Counted from the stretch's first letter, positions 1 through 9,513 are shown. The stretch is 64,000 nucleotides of DNA from Streptomyces antibioticus (GCF_001514065.1 NZ_KQ948428.1:63305-127304), one strand, 5' to 3'. The notes: a model not told the origin generated them from the letters alone. Numbers and translations: made by a program.

Positions 1-1905
1 ACGCTGGCCGCCGCGTCGGACTGGTCGCGGCCACCGCGGCAGATGATCGGGACGGCGTACTGGTTCCTCAACACCGATCAGTGGCGGTACGACCACTTCA
101 CCGCCGACGTGCTGTCCTCGCCGCTCGGCGAGGGCCGGTTCAAGGGCATGACGGGCGCCGACTGCCTTGCCCTGTCGGCGCGTTCGGGCTGGATGCCGTC
201 TTACCCGACCTTCGACCGCAACCCGCTGGAGCTGGGCGAGACCTTCGGCGACCCGGTGGCCAAGGCGGTGGCCGAACTCCGCGCGGGCACCCTGAACTTC
301 GCCTGCGAGGACCCGGACGCCCCGGAGAACTGGCCGCGTGTGCTGACGCTGTGGCGGGCCAACCTGCTCGGCTCGTCGGCGAAGGGTGCCGAGTACTTCA
401 CCCGGCATCTGCTGGGCACGCACTCGTCGTTGAGCGCGGAGGAGGCCTCGGAGGACGAGCGCCCCCGGGATGTGACCTGGCGGGACGAGGCACCCGAGGG
501 CAAGCTCGACCTGCTGCTGTCGTTGGACTTCCGGCAGACCTCGTCGACGCTGCTGTCGGACGTGGTCCTGCCGGCGGCGACCTGGTACGAGAAGCACGAC
601 CTGTCGTCCACCGACATGCACCCCTACGTGCACTCCTTCACCCCGGCCGTGGACCCGCCCTGGCAGGCCCGCACCGACTTCGACACCTTCAAGGCGCTGG
701 CCGACCGGCTCAGCGAGATGGCGGTCCTGCACCTGGGCACCCGCAAGGACCTGGTGGCGTCGCCGTTGCAGCACGACACCCCGGGCGAGACCGCCCAGCC
801 CGGCGGGGTGGTCCTGGACTGGAAGCGCGGCAAGTGCGATCCGGTGCCCGGGAGGACGATGCCGAACCTGACGGTCGTCGAGCGGGACTACACGATGATC
901 GGCGCCAAGTTCCGGGCACTCGGCCCGCTGGTCGAGCAACTGGGCCTGCCCTGCAAGGGCATCGCCCTCAAGCCGGACGAAGAGGTCCGGCACCTGGCCG
1001 AGTTGAACGGCACCGGCTACGCCGGCCGCCCCTCGATCGACACCGCCGTGAAGGCCGCCAACACCATCCTCGCCCTGTCCGGCACCACCAACGGCCGCCT
1101 CGCCACCCAGGGTTTCCACACCCTGGAGGCGCGCACCGGGCAGGAGATGGCCCACCTGGCCGCCGAGCACGAAGGCAAGCGGATCACGTACGCCGACACC
1201 CAGGCGGCGCCCGTCCCGGTCATCACCTCGCCGGAGTGGTCGGGCAGCGAGTCCGGCGGCCGCAGGTACACGGCGTTCACGCTCAACACCGAGCACCTCA
1301 AGCCCTGGCACACCCTCACCGGCCGCCAGCACTTCTTCCTGGACCACGACTGGATCCATGAGCTGGGCGAGGCGCTCCCGGTCTACCGGCCGCCCCTCGA
1401 CATGAACAAGCTGTTCGGCGAACCACAGCTCGGCCCGGACGGGCAACGGGAGGTGACGGTCCGTTACCTCACCCCGCACAACAAGTGGTCCATCCACTCC
1501 GAGTACCAGGACAACCTGTTCATGCTGGCCCTCTCCCGCGGCGGCCAGTCCATCTGGATGTCCCCGCAGGACGCCGACGCCATCGGCGTCAAGGACGACG
1601 ACTGGATCGAGGCGGTCAACCGCAACGGCGTGGTCGTGGCCCGCGCGATCGTCTCGCACCGGATGCCGGCCGGCACGGTCTACATGCACCACGCGCAGGA
1701 GCGCACGGTCAACGTGCCGACGACGGAGGCCACCGGCAAGCGCGGCGGCATCCACAACTCCCTGACCCGGCTGATCCTCAAGCCGTCCCATCTCATCGGC
1801 GGCTACGCCCAGTTGAGCTGGGCGTTCAACTACCTGGGCCCCACGGGCAACCAGCGCGACGAGGTGACGGTCATCCGCCGCCGCAGCCAGGAGGTCGAGT
1901 ACTGA
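1..1905 (+). CDS. narG: Respiratory nitrate reductase alpha subunit, C-terminal part (cut by window start)
   Basis: The reading frame is open from the first base, so the N-terminus with the Fe-S and first molybdopterin-binding regions lies outside the window; 634 residues are visible. NarG is the molybdenum catalytic subunit that reduces nitrate to nitrite with quinol-derived electrons on the cytoplasmic face of the membrane. The visible part has the molybdopterin oxidoreductase body, including the segment VVLPAATWYEKHDLSSTDMH typical of NarG, and the C-terminal MopB dinucleotide-binding barrel (HSEYQDNLFMLALSRGG through YMHHAQERTVNVPT). Its stop codon overlaps the narH start by one base (TGATG), so the two are translationally coupled. 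Assignment is supported by narH, narJ and narI following in canonical order. Confidence 0.97.
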   Translation, partial: TLAAASDWSRPPRQMIGTAYWFLNTDQWRYDHFTADVLSSPLGEGRFKGMTGADCLALSARSGWMPSYPTFDRNPLELGETFGDPVAKAVAELRAGTLNFACEDPDAPENWPRVLTLWRANLLGSSAKGAEYFTRHLLGTHSSLSAEEASEDERPRDVTWRDEAPEGKLDLLLSLDFRQTSSTLLSDVVLPAATWYEKHDLSSTDMHPYVHSFTPAVDPPWQARTDFDTFKALADRLSEMAVLHLGTRKDLVASPLQHDTPGETAQPGGVVLDWKRGKCDPVPGRTMPNLTVVERDYTMIGAKFRALGPLVEQLGLPCKGIALKPDEEVRHLAELNGTGYAGRPSIDTAVKAANTILALSGTTNGRLATQGFHTLEARTGQEMAHLAAEHEGKRITYADTQAAPVPVITSPEWSGSESGGRRYTAFTLNTEHLKPWHTLTGRQHFFLDHDWIHELGEALPVYRPPLDMNKLFGEPQLGPDGQREVTVRYLTPHNKWSIHSEYQDNLFMLALSRGGQSIWMSPQDADAIGVKDDDWIEAVNRNGVVVARAIVSHRMPAGTVYMHHAQERTVNVPTTEATGKRGGIHNSLTRLILKPSHLIGGYAQLSWAFNYLGPTGNQRDEVTVIRRRSQEVEY

Positions 1906-3512
1906 TGCGCGTCATGGCACAGATCGCGATGGTCATGAACCTCGACAAGTGCATCGGCTGCCACACCTGCTCGGTGACCTGCAAGCAGGCGTGGACCAAC
2001 CGGCAGGGCATGGAGTACGTCTGGTTCAACAATGTCGAGACCCGGCCCGGGCAGGGATATCCGCGCCGGTACGAGGACCAGGAGAAGTGGCGCGGCGGCT
2101 GGGAGCTCAACAAACGCGGCGCGCTGAAGCTCAAGGCAGGCGGCCGCTTCCACAAACTCCTCGGCATCTTCTCCAACCCCAAGCTCCCGGAGATCAAGGA
2201 CTACTACGAGCCCTGGACCTACGACTACAAGAACCTCACCGACGCCCCGCTCGGCGACGACTTCCCGGTGGCCCGGCCGGTGTCGCAGATCGACGGCAAG
2301 CCGATGAAGATCGAGTGGTCGTCGAACTGGGACGACAACCTCGCGGGCGCCCCCGCCTACGGCGACCTCGACCCGATGGTCGAGCGCACCCGCCAACAGG
2401 CGGCGGAAAAGGTGAAGTTCGAGTTCGAGCAGACCTTCATGTTCTATCTGCCGCGCATCTGCGAGCACTGCCTCAACCCGTCCTGCGTCGCCTCCTGCCC
2501 GTCCGGCGCGATGTACAAGCGGGCCGAGGACGGCATCGTCCTGGTCGACCAGGACCAGTGCCGGGGCTGGCGGATGTGCGTGACCGGCTGCCCGTACAAG
2601 AAGGTCTACTTCAACCACCGCACCGGCAAGGCCGAGAAGTGCACGATGTGCTATCCGCGCGTCGAGGTGGGTCTGCCGACGGTCTGCTCGGAGACCTGCG
2701 TGGGCCGGCTGCGCTACCTCGGCGTGATCCTCTACGACGCCGACAAGGTGACGGCCGCGGCCTCCACGCCCAACGAACAGGGCTTGTACGAGGCTCAGTT
2801 GGGCGTCTTCCTCGACCCGGACGATCCCGCCGTGCAGCGGGCCGCCGAGGAGGCGGGGATCTCGTACGACTGGATGGAGGCGGCCCGCCGCTCCCCCGTG
2901 CGCGCGCTGATCAGCAAGTACAAGGTCGCCCTGCCGCTGCATCCCGAGTACCGCACGATGCCGATGGTCTGGTACATCCCGCCGCTGTCCCCGGTCGTGG
3001 ACGCACTGACGGAGACCGGGCACGACGGCGAGGACGCCGACAACCTCTTCGGCGCCATCGACACCCTCCGCATCCCCCTGGAGTACCTCGCGGAGGTCTT
3101 CACCGCGGGCGACACCGCACCCGTGCGGGCCTCCCTGGAGAAGCTCGCCGCGATGCGTGCCCACATGCGGGCGATCAACCTCGGCGAGGACCCCGATCCG
3201 CGGGTCACCGAGGCGGTCGGGATGAAGCCGGACGAGATCGAGGAGATGTACCGGCTGCTCGCGATCGCCAAGTACGAGGACCGGTACGTGATCCCGACCG
3301 CCGCCGTGGGCGACGCCCGCCGCCTGGAGGAGTCGGCGCTCCCGGACGGGTGCAGCCTGGAGTACGAGGGCGGTCCCGGCATGGGCGGCGACGGGCCGTT
3401 CGGCCAGGACTCCGGGCAGCGCAAGCTGCTGCCGGTGGTGTCCGTGGAGAACTTCCACGGACTGCGCCGCCGCCAGACGTCCGACGACCCCACCGACGCC
3501 GAGGAGGTCTGA
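1905..3512 (+). CDS. narH: Respiratory nitrate reductase beta subunit
   Basis: This is the iron-sulfur subunit that passes electrons from the NarI hemes to NarG. The start at 1905 shares one base with the narG stop, giving MRVMAQIAMVMNLDKC. Cluster-binding cysteines are at residues 16, 19, 22 and 26 (CIGCHTC...C). Three more groups follow: CEHCLNPSC..C, CRGWRMCVTGC (the Trp-containing group characteristic of the NarH 3Fe-4S cluster) and CTMC...C...C. The length of 535 residues is normal for NarH, and the C-terminal helical extension is complete. The stop overlaps the narJ start by one base. No irregularity is seen. Confidence 0.98.
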   Translation: MRVMAQIAMVMNLDKCIGCHTCSVTCKQAWTNRQGMEYVWFNNVETRPGQGYPRRYEDQEKWRGGWELNKRGALKLKAGGRFHKLLGIFSNPKLPEIKDYYEPWTYDYKNLTDAPLGDDFPVARPVSQIDGKPMKIEWSSNWDDNLAGAPAYGDLDPMVERTRQQAAEKVKFEFEQTFMFYLPRICEHCLNPSCVASCPSGAMYKRAEDGIVLVDQDQCRGWRMCVTGCPYKKVYFNHRTGKAEKCTMCYPRVEVGLPTVCSETCVGRLRYLGVILYDADKVTAAASTPNEQGLYEAQLGVFLDPDDPAVQRAAEEAGISYDWMEAARRSPVRALISKYKVALPLHPEYRTMPMVWYIPPLSPVVDALTETGHDGEDADNLFGAIDTLRIPLEYLAEVFTAGDTAPVRASLEKLAAMRAHMRAINLGEDPDPRVTEAVGMKPDEIEEMYRLLAIAKYEDRYVIPTAAVGDARRLEESALPDGCSLEYEGGPGMGGDGPFGQDSGQRKLLPVVSVENFHGLRRRQTSDDPTDAEEV

Positions 3513-4000
3513 TGCCGTCGTACGCCGTGCTCTACCAGGCAGCAGCGCTCTGTCTGACCTACCCCGACGACGACTTCCGCGCCCGGCTGCCCCTGCTGCG
3601 CGAAGCGGCCCCGCAACTGCGGGAGTTCGTCGATCACGCGGCGGTCACCCCGGCGCAGGAGCTGGCCGCGCACTACGTCCAGGTCTTCGACTTCAAGAAC
3701 CGGCACAGCCTGTACCTGAGTTGGTGGCAGGACGGGGACACCCGGCGGCGCGGCATGTCGCTGGTCCGCTTCAAGGACGTCTACCGGGCCGCCGGCCTCG
3801 AATTCACCGGCGAGGAGCTGCCCGACTTCCTCCCTGCGGTGCTGGAGTTCGCGTCCCGCACCGGCGACACCGACCTGCTGACCGAACACCGGGACGGCCT
3901 GGAGCAGTTGCGCTCCCGGCTCACCGCGTTCGGGACTCCGTACGCGTCCGTCCTGGACGCCGTATGCGCCACACTGCCCACTCACACCGGGGTGCGCTGA
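3512..4000 (+). CDS. narJ: Nitrate reductase assembly chaperone (delta subunit)
   Basis: NarJ binds apo-NarG in the cytoplasm so that molybdenum cofactor and Fe-S insertion happen before membrane docking; it is not part of the final enzyme. The 162-residue product is short, but has the TorD/NarJ family hallmarks: an N-terminal YPDDDF-type segment, YVQVFDFKNRHSLYLSWW, a DTRRRG motif, and ELPDFLPAVLEF. The start at 3512 overlaps the narH stop, and the end overlaps the narI start, so position and coupling within narGHJI also support the call. Confidence 0.95.
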   Translation: MPSYAVLYQAAALCLTYPDDDFRARLPLLREAAPQLREFVDHAAVTPAQELAAHYVQVFDFKNRHSLYLSWWQDGDTRRRGMSLVRFKDVYRAAGLEFTGEELPDFLPAVLEFASRTGDTDLLTEHRDGLEQLRSRLTAFGTPYASVLDAVCATLPTHTGVR

Positions 4001-4722
4001 TGACCACACTCCTCTGGGGCGTGCTGCCGTACGTCGCCGTCGTCCTGCTCGTCGCCGGACTCGTCTGGCGCTATCGCTACGACAAGTTCGGCTGGACGAC
4101 CCGCAGTTCGCAGGTCTACGAGTCGAAGCTGCTCAACATCGCCTCCCCGGCCTTCCACTACGGCATCCTCTTCGTGCTGGCCGGGCACATCGTGGGGCTG
4201 TTCATCCCGATGTCGTGGACCGACAAGGCGGGGATCAGCGAGCACACGTACCACGTGTTCTCGCTCTACGGCGGCACCGCGGCCGGTGTCCTCACCGTCG
4301 CCGGGATCGTGCTGCTCGTCTACCGGCGCCGGACGCGGGCGCCCGTCTTCCGCGCGACCACCGCCAACGACAAGCTCATGTACCTGGTGCTGCTCGGCGC
4401 GATGGCGCTGGGCATGATCGCCAAACTGACTCACGCCTCCGGCGACGGCTACAACTACCGTGAGTCCATCGCCCCTTGGGCCCGCAGCCTGTTCACCCTC
4501 CAGCCGGACATCGACCGCATGCACGGCGTGCCGGTGCTGTACCAGGTCCACGCGGTGATCGGGATGGCACTGATCGCGTTCGTGCCGTACAGCAGGCTGG
4601 TCCATATGTTCAGCGCGCCGGTGCAGTACCTGTTCCGGCCGTACGTGGTGTACCGCAGCCGCGACCCCAGACAGCTGGGGCCGCGGCCGGAGCGGCGGGG
4701 CTGGGAGAAGACGGGGTCGTAG
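4000..4722 (+). CDS. narI: Respiratory nitrate reductase gamma subunit (cytochrome b)
   Basis: NarI is the membrane diheme cytochrome b that oxidises quinol and anchors NarGH. The 240-residue protein has about five hydrophobic segments, beginning LLWGVLPYVAVVLLVAGLVW. Histidines that probably serve as heme ligands lie in the second helix (AFHYGILFVLAGHIVGL) and in the last helix region (VLYQVHAVIGM...YSRLVHMFSAP). The C-terminus VYRSRDPRQLG is typical of actinobacterial NarI. The start shares one base with the narJ stop. It ends only 3 bp from the convergent dnaK-type gene, and no hairpin terminator fits between them. Confidence 0.96.
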   Translation: MTTLLWGVLPYVAVVLLVAGLVWRYRYDKFGWTTRSSQVYESKLLNIASPAFHYGILFVLAGHIVGLFIPMSWTDKAGISEHTYHVFSLYGGTAAGVLTVAGIVLLVYRRRTRAPVFRATTANDKLMYLVLLGAMALGMIAKLTHASGDGYNYRESIAPWARSLFTLQPDIDRMHGVPVLYQVHAVIGMALIAFVPYSRLVHMFSAPVQYLFRPYVVYRSRDPRQLGPRPERRGWEKTGS

Positions 4723-4725
4723 GGC

Positions 4726-6591
4726 TCAGGCGGCCCCGCCCTTCTGCTCCTTGTCGTCGTCGACGATCTCCGCGTCCACCACGCCCTCCTCATCGGGAGG
4801 CGTGGTGGTCTGCTGTTCGGTGGCGGTCGGCTCCGACTGCTGGGCCTGCGCGTACATCGCCTGGCCCACCCGCTGGCTGACCGTGGCCAGGTTCTCCACA
4901 CCGTTGCGCAGGGCCGTCGTATCGGCGTTCTGCTCCAGGAGCGTCTTGACCTCTGCGATCGCCGACTCCACGTCGGCCTTGGTCTCGGCGGGGACCCGTT
5001 CGTCGTTCTCCCGGAGGAACTTCTCCGTCTGGTAGACGAGTTGCTCGGCCTGGTTGCGGGTCTCGGCGGCCTCCCGGCGCTTGCGGTCCTCCTCCGCGTA
5101 CTGTTCGGCGTCCCGCATCATGCGGTCGATGTCGTCCTTGGGAAGGGCCGAGCCGCCGGTGACGGTCATCTTCTGCTCGCGGCCCGTCGCGAGGTCCTTC
5201 GCGGAGACGTGCATGATCCCGTTGGCGTCGATGTCGAAGGCGACCTCGATCTGCGGGACACCGCGCGGCGCGGGCGGCAGGCCGGTGAGGTCGAAGACAC
5301 CGAGCTTCTTGTTGTAGGCGGCGATCTCGCGTTCGCCCTGGTAGACCTGGATGCCGACCGAGGGCTGGTTGTCGGTGGCGGTGGTGAAGATCTCCGAACG
5401 CCGGGTGGGGATCGTGGTGTTGCGCTCGATGAGCTTCGTCATGATGCCGCCCTTGGTCTCGATGCCCAGGGACAGCGGGGTGACGTCGAGCAGGAGGACG
5501 TCCTTCACGTCACCGCGGACGACGCCCGCCTGGAGCGCGGCGCCGAGGGCGACGACCTCGTCCGGGTTGACGCCCTTGTGCGGGTCCTTGCCGGTGAGTT
5601 CCTTGACGAGGTCCGTGACGGCGGGCATCCGGGTCGAGCCGCCGACGAGGATGACGTGGTCGACCGCGGCGAGCTTGATGCCGGCGTCCTTGACCGCCTG
5701 GTGGAAGGGGGTCTTGCAGCGGTCGAGCAGGTCGGCGGTGAGTTCCTGGAACTGAGCGCGCGTCAGTTTCTCGTCGAGGTGCAGCGGGCCTTCGGCGGAG
5801 GCGGTGATGTAGGGGAGGTTGATCGTGGTCTCCGACGAGCTGGACAGCTCGATCTTGGCCTTCTCGGCGCCCTCGCGCAGGCGCTGGAGCGCCATCTTGT
5901 CCTTGCCGAGGTCGATGCCGTACTGCCCCTGGAACTTCTTCACCAGGTGCTCCACGACCCGCTGGTCCCAGTCGTCGCCGCCGAGATGCGTGTCGCCGTT
6001 CGTCGCCTTGACCTCGATGACACCGTCGCCGATCTCCAGGAGGGAGACGTCGAAGGTGCCGCCGCCGAGGTCGAAGACGAGGACGGTCTGCTCCTCGCCG
6101 CGGTCCAGGCCGTAGGCGAGGGCGGCGGCGGTCGGCTCGTTGATGATCCGCAGCACCTTCAGGCCCGCGATCTCGCCGGCCTCCTTGGTGGCCTGCCGCT
6201 GGGCGTCGTCGAAGTACGCCGGGACGGTGATCACCGCGTCGGTCACGTCCTCGCCGAGGTAGGACTCGGCGTCCCGCTTCAGCTTCTGCAGCACCCGTGC
6301 CGACAGCTCCTGCGCCCGGTAGCGGGTGCCGTCGACCGACCCCTGCTCCGGGAAGCGCCAGTCGGCGTCGCCCATGTACCGCTTCACGGACCGGGCCGTC
6401 CGCTCCACGTTCGTCACGGCCTGCCGTTTGGCGACCTCCCCGACGAGCACTTCCCCGTTCTTGGCGAAGGCCACGACCGACGGTGTGGTCCTGGCCCCCT
6501 CCGCATTGGCGACGACCGTGGGGTCGCCGCCCTCCAGGACGGCCACCACGGAGTTCGTGGTCCCCAGATCGATCCCGACCGCGCGTCCCAT
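4726..6591 (-). CDS. dnaK: Hsp70 chaperone DnaK (second, stand-alone copy)
   Basis: This is an ATP-dependent protein-folding chaperone of 621 residues, the normal length. The nucleotide-binding domain starts [18 protein letters not shown], and includes [17 protein letters not shown] and [10 protein letters not shown]. The substrate-binding domain has the usual [17 protein letters not shown] linker region. The tail ends [11 protein letters not shown], resembling other actinobacterial DnaKs. The start was set at the ATG at 6591, which has GGAAGGGG upstream, rather than at an in-frame ATG 24 bases earlier. Unlike the main streptomycete dnaK it is not followed by grpE, dnaJ or hspR. A HAIR-like inverted repeat lies 46-66 bases upstream, suggesting HspR control. 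Confidence 0.95.
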   Translation of the reverse strand: MGRAVGIDLGTTNSVVAVLEGGDPTVVANAEGARTTPSVVAFAKNGEVLVGEVAKRQAVTNVERTARSVKRYMGDADWRFPEQGSVDGTRYRAQELSARVLQKLKRDAESYLGEDVTDAVITVPAYFDDAQRQATKEAGEIAGLKVLRIINEPTAAALAYGLDRGEEQTVLVFDLGGGTFDVSLLEIGDGVIEVKATNGDTHLGGDDWDQRVVEHLVKKFQGQYGIDLGKDKMALQRLREGAEKAKIELSSSSETTINLPYITASAEGPLHLDEKLTRAQFQELTADLLDRCKTPFHQAVKDAGIKLAAVDHVILVGGSTRMPAVTDLVKELTGKDPHKGVNPDEVVALGAALQAGVVRGDVKDVLLLDVTPLSLGIETKGGIMTKLIERNTTIPTRRSEIFTTATDNQPSVGIQVYQGEREIAAYNKKLGVFDLTGLPPAPRGVPQIEVAFDIDANGIMHVSAKDLATGREQKMTVTGGSALPKDDIDRMMRDAEQYAEEDRKRREAAETRNQAEQLVYQTEKFLRENDERVPAETKADVESAIAEVKTLLEQNADTTALRNGVENLATVSQRVGQAMYAQAQQSEPTATEQQTTTPPDEEGVVDAEIVDDDKEQKGGAA

Positions 6592-6636
6592 CGCTGTCCC
6601 CTTCCGCCAGGGCACTTCCCGGACTCCAGCACAAAA

Positions 6637-6657
6637 CTTGAGTGGGCTGTTGTCAAT
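6637..6657 (-). promoter_or_regulatory. HAIR-like HspR operator overlapping a TTGACA -35 box
   Basis: Plus-strand sequence is CTTGAGT, 7 bases, TGTCAAT. The HspR-associated inverted repeat consensus is CTTGAGT-N7-ACTCAAG; here one half is perfect, the other keeps the TCAA core, and the 7-base spacing is exact. On the coding (minus) strand the weaker half contains TTGACA, a good -35 hexamer, so a bound repressor would occlude the promoter. It sits immediately upstream of the dnaK start at 6591. Confidence 0.75.
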
Positions 6658-6710
6658 GCCGCGTACCCCGAAAGCCGCATACCCCGGAAGGCGGGTACCC
6701 AGAAATGGCG

Positions 6711-6741
6711 GATGCCGCGCCCCCCAGGGGGGCGCGGCATC
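6711..6741 (-). terminator. Strong GC hairpin ending the osmC-like gene
   Basis: A perfect 15-bp inverted repeat (6711-6725 with 6727-6741, a single intervening base) lies 17 bases beyond the stop codon of the OsmC-family gene. There is no U-tract, as is usual in Streptomyces. It separates that gene from the downstream dnaK promoter. Confidence 0.8.
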
Positions 6742-6757
6742 CGGGAACGTGCGGCTG

Positions 6758-7186
6758 TCAGGCCAGCTTCGCCGACAGGGTGATCGGCACGGCCTTGAGG
6801 GCCTGGCTGACCGGGCAGTTCACCTTGGCCTCCTCGGCCGCGGCGACGAAGGCGTCCTGGTCGATGCCGGGGACGGTGCCCTCGACGGTGAGGTGGATGC
6901 CGGTGATGCCCTCACCCGGCTGGAAGGTGACGTCGGCGGAGGTGGTGAGCTTGGTGGGCGGGGTGCCGGCCCCCGCGAGGGCGTGCGAGAACGCCATGGA
7001 GAAGCAGCTGGAGTGGGCGGCCGCGATCAGCTCTTCGGGGCTGGTCTTGCCGTTCGCCTCCTGGGCGCGGGAAGCCCACGTCACCGGCTGCTGGGCGATG
7101 GCGCCGGAGGAGTCGAAGGAGACGACTCCGTTGCCCTCGAGCAGGTTGCCTTCCCAGACGGTGTGTGCGGAGCGCGTGGTAGCCAC
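6758..7186 (-). CDS. OsmC-family peroxiredoxin-like protein
   Basis: OsmC proteins reduce organic hydroperoxides with a pair of cysteines. The 142-residue product has the two family cysteines at positions 61 (AAHSSCFSM) and 124 ([11 protein letters not shown]), with the intervening beta-barrel region. The segment [20 protein letters not shown] is typical of the OsmC branch rather than Ohr. The GTG start at 7186 was chosen because GAAAGGAAG lies 4-5 bases upstream; longer in-frame starts lack a ribosome site. It is followed by a strong hairpin and preceded by a MITE-like element that probably lies just upstream of its promoter. Confidence 0.92.
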   Translation of the reverse strand: MATTRSAHTVWEGNLLEGNGVVSFDSSGAIAQQPVTWASRAQEANGKTSPEELIAAAHSSCFSMAFSHALAGAGTPPTKLTTSADVTFQPGEGITGIHLTVEGTVPGIDQDAFVAAAEEAKVNCPVSQALKAVPITLSAKLA

Positions 7187-7265
7187 GGTTCTTCCTTTCA
7201 GACATGGGCCCATGTAGGGGTTCCGGGTCTCATCCGATCACATTCGGGCGCACCGCACCCGCCTA

Positions 7266-7438
7266 GGTCCTGTCTGGAGTTCGCCGTCGTCGCCCGAAGG
7301 GCGGCCTCGCGGCGTCTGGTGCGGTGCATCGGCGTGCGGCCGGATCGTCCTCGTACTGGATGTACTTGGATGATCCGGCCGTGCGTCGAGGTGCCGTGCC
7401 AGGCGTCGCGAGGCAGGCGGGGAACTCCAGACAGGGCC
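7266..7438. mobile_element. MITE-like palindromic element flanked by TA
   Basis: The ends are near-perfect inverted repeats: GGTCCTGTCTGGAGTTC at 7266 and its complement (one mismatch) ending at 7438. TA dinucleotides lie immediately outside both ends (7264-7265 and 7439-7440), as expected for a TA target duplication. The interior is itself an imperfect palindrome, with arms around CGGCCGGATC meeting near 7352. No transposase is encoded. This layout fits a non-autonomous element mobilised by an IS630- or IS5-group transposase; the family is inferred. The right flank supplies the TAG stop of the neighbouring gene. Confidence 0.75.
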
Positions 7439-9513
7439 TAAGCCGCCCGCTGTTCGTCCTGGCGTTCCGGCAGCGGCACCTGGGGGCCGTCCGACTCGTC
7501 CAGCCACCGGCGGAGCACGCGGTGGACGTGTTCGGCGCCGACGAGTTCCTCCGCGTCGCCGACCGGTGCGGAGAGGGCCACCGGCGACAGCAGGAACGGC
7601 CGCCCCTGCGCCCCGCCGAGGCCGCCGTGCGAGCCGATCTGCTCCTCGAACGCGAGCACCTCGCCCTCGCCCGGGTCGTACCAGGAGTTGACCATGATGT
7701 CGGCGGTGTGCGCGAAGCCGTGCGTGCGGCGTACGGCGTCGGCGGCGCCCGGTCCGAAAGCGGCCAACGGGCCGGGATTCCCGTCCAGTTGGTCGACCGG
7801 GATCTCCGTGCCGAACGGCCCGAGCACCACTCCGCCGTGCTCCTCGCTGCGCACGAGGAGGAAGCCGATGCCGGGATGGTTGGCGAGCGTCGTCAGCAGC
7901 GCCGGGTGGCGGGCGTCGATCTCCTCCTTGCTCATCCGGTGCGGCACGTCCGGGAAGGACACCAGCCCGAGGTTCCCGGAGGCCAGCACGAGCGGCTCCG
8001 AGCTGCGCCGCGCGGGGCGGTGCTGCTCGCGGCGCTCCTCGACCGGCCGGCGCAGAGCGGCGCGGACGGCCGCGCGGGCCTCGGCACCGCTGTGGGTGCG
8101 CTGCGCCTTGCGCGGCACGGGCAGTCCGCAGCCGGCCCGCACCAGGTCGCCGAGGGTGAGGCCGTAGCGGGCCTGGAAGGTCTCGCCGGGGCTCTGGCCA
8201 TGGTCGGACAGGACGACGATCCGGTAGGGACGCGGGGCGTGCTCGGCGACGTTCTCGATCAACGCCAGGGAGCGGTCGAGGCGTTCGAGGACCTTCTCGG
8301 CATCGCGGCTCGTCGGTCCGGAGTGGTGGGCGACCTCGTCGTAGGCGACCAGGTCGGCGTAGACGGCGGTGCGCCCGGCGAGCATGTCGCCCATCACCGC
8401 GGCGACCACGACGTCCCGCTCGACGACGGTCGCGAACGCGCGGATGAAGGGGTAGAGCCCGCCACGTCTCACCCGCGGCCGGACCTTGCGGAACCGCCCC
8501 CGGGTCGACTGACCGATCTCCCGCCCGACTTCCGCGACGAAGGACAGGGCGGTGCGCACGGCGTTGGCGGGGTCGGAGAAGTACGCGAAATAGCCCGCCC
8601 GGGACCGGGTCTCGCGGCTGCGGCGGCGGGTGGCGATGGACAGCACGAGCGCCTGCTCGTCGGCGCCGCCGCTGAAGAGGTTCCCGCGGCTGGCCCCGTC
8701 GACGCCGAGCAGACCGCCGTCACCCGTGCGCTCGACCGCCCGGCGCTGGAGCTCGGCGGCGCTGGTGGGGCGGTTGCAGACCATCACCTCCCGGCTGTCC
8801 TTCTCGTACCAGCGGAACGCCGGCACGTCCTCGTTGCTGCCGTGCAGGATGCCGAGCTGGCTGGCACCGGTCTGGCTGGACCAGTCGGTGCGCCACGGGG
8901 TGAGCCGGTGGGTGCCGCCGTCGAGCCAGCGGGCGAGCGTCGGCATGACGCCCGTACCGGCGGCGACCCGCAGCACGTCGTACCCGACGCCGTCGAGCTG
9001 GAGGAAGACCACCCCCGGGGCGGACGGCGCGGCCGGGCCGCCTCTGCGGCGGCGGTCGGCGAGCCGGTAGAGGCGGCGCCGGTAGGCGTCGTCGTCCCGC
9101 ACGGCCAGGGCGGCCCCGGTCGCGGAGGCGACCGCCGACATCACGGCGGCCACCACGACCGCGGTCTCCCACGCGGCCGCGCCCCGCTCGGTCGGGTTCA
9201 GCCGCAGCGCCAGCAGGAGCAGGAAGCCGTTGAGGACGAAAACCAGCAGCCCGAGCACCAGGGCGGGCACCAGCAGCAGGAGGCGTACGAGGAGCGGCCA
9301 GACCAGCGCCGACAGGACACCGAAGGCACCCGCGCCGAGAGCCGCGGTGACGGCGATGTCGGTGGCGCTGTCGCCGTCCGCGGACCTGAGCTGGAAGTCC
9401 GGAAGGATGCCGGCGAGGACGAGCATGGTGATCGTGGAGACCGCCCACACCGTGACGCTCCGCCCTGCCTGACTGGCGACCCGCCGCCAACGCCCGCCTC
9501 GCACGCCCCGCAC
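7438..9513 (-). CDS. Membrane protein with holin-like N-terminus and alkaline-phosphatase-superfamily domain
   Basis: The 691-residue protein begins with about four hydrophobic segments (residues ~20-145) resembling the 4-TM phage-holin superfamily. A large type I phosphodiesterase/alkaline phosphatase domain follows. Likely metal and nucleophile residues are visible in LQLDGVGYD, the SSQTGASQ threonine, YDEVAHHSGP, LSDHGQSPG and SHGGLGG. The enzyme part is therefore a predicted phosphodiesterase or phosphatase attached to the membrane; its substrate is unknown. The start is uncertain: GTG at 9513 or GTG at 9504. The stop TAG is formed at the junction with the MITE, so the last residues may have changed when the element inserted. 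Confidence 0.85.
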   Translation of the reverse strand: MRGVRGGRWRRVASQAGRSVTVWAVSTITMLVLAGILPDFQLRSADGDSATDIAVTAALGAGAFGVLSALVWPLLVRLLLLVPALVLGLLVFVLNGFLLLLALRLNPTERGAAAWETAVVVAAVMSAVASATGAALAVRDDDAYRRRLYRLADRRRRGGPAAPSAPGVVFLQLDGVGYDVLRVAAGTGVMPTLARWLDGGTHRLTPWRTDWSSQTGASQLGILHGSNEDVPAFRWYEKDSREVMVCNRPTSAAELQRRAVERTGDGGLLGVDGASRGNLFSGGADEQALVLSIATRRRSRETRSRAGYFAYFSDPANAVRTALSFVAEVGREIGQSTRGRFRKVRPRVRRGGLYPFIRAFATVVERDVVVAAVMGDMLAGRTAVYADLVAYDEVAHHSGPTSRDAEKVLERLDRSLALIENVAEHAPRPYRIVVLSDHGQSPGETFQARYGLTLGDLVRAGCGLPVPRKAQRTHSGAEARAAVRAALRRPVEERREQHRPARRSSEPLVLASGNLGLVSFPDVPHRMSKEEIDARHPALLTTLANHPGIGFLLVRSEEHGGVVLGPFGTEIPVDQLDGNPGPLAAFGPGAADAVRRTHGFAHTADIMVNSWYDPGEGEVLAFEEQIGSHGGLGGAQGRPFLLSPVALSAPVGDAEELVGAEHVHRVLRRWLDESDGPQVPLPERQDEQRAA

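Noticed and set aside
1830-3458. Long open frame of 542 codons on the minus strand opposite narH
   Set aside because: It is a third-position-GC shadow of narH. It lacks a ribosome site and its translation is low-complexity, dominated by Arg, Gly, Ala and Pro.
4722-4726. Terminator between narI and dnaK
   Set aside because: Only three bases separate the convergent stop codons; no hairpin could be placed without using coding sequence.
6693-6700. GGGTACCC upstream of dnaK considered as a SigB-type promoter
   Set aside because: No GNNT element lies 14-16 bases upstream on either strand, and the motif sits against the osmC terminator.
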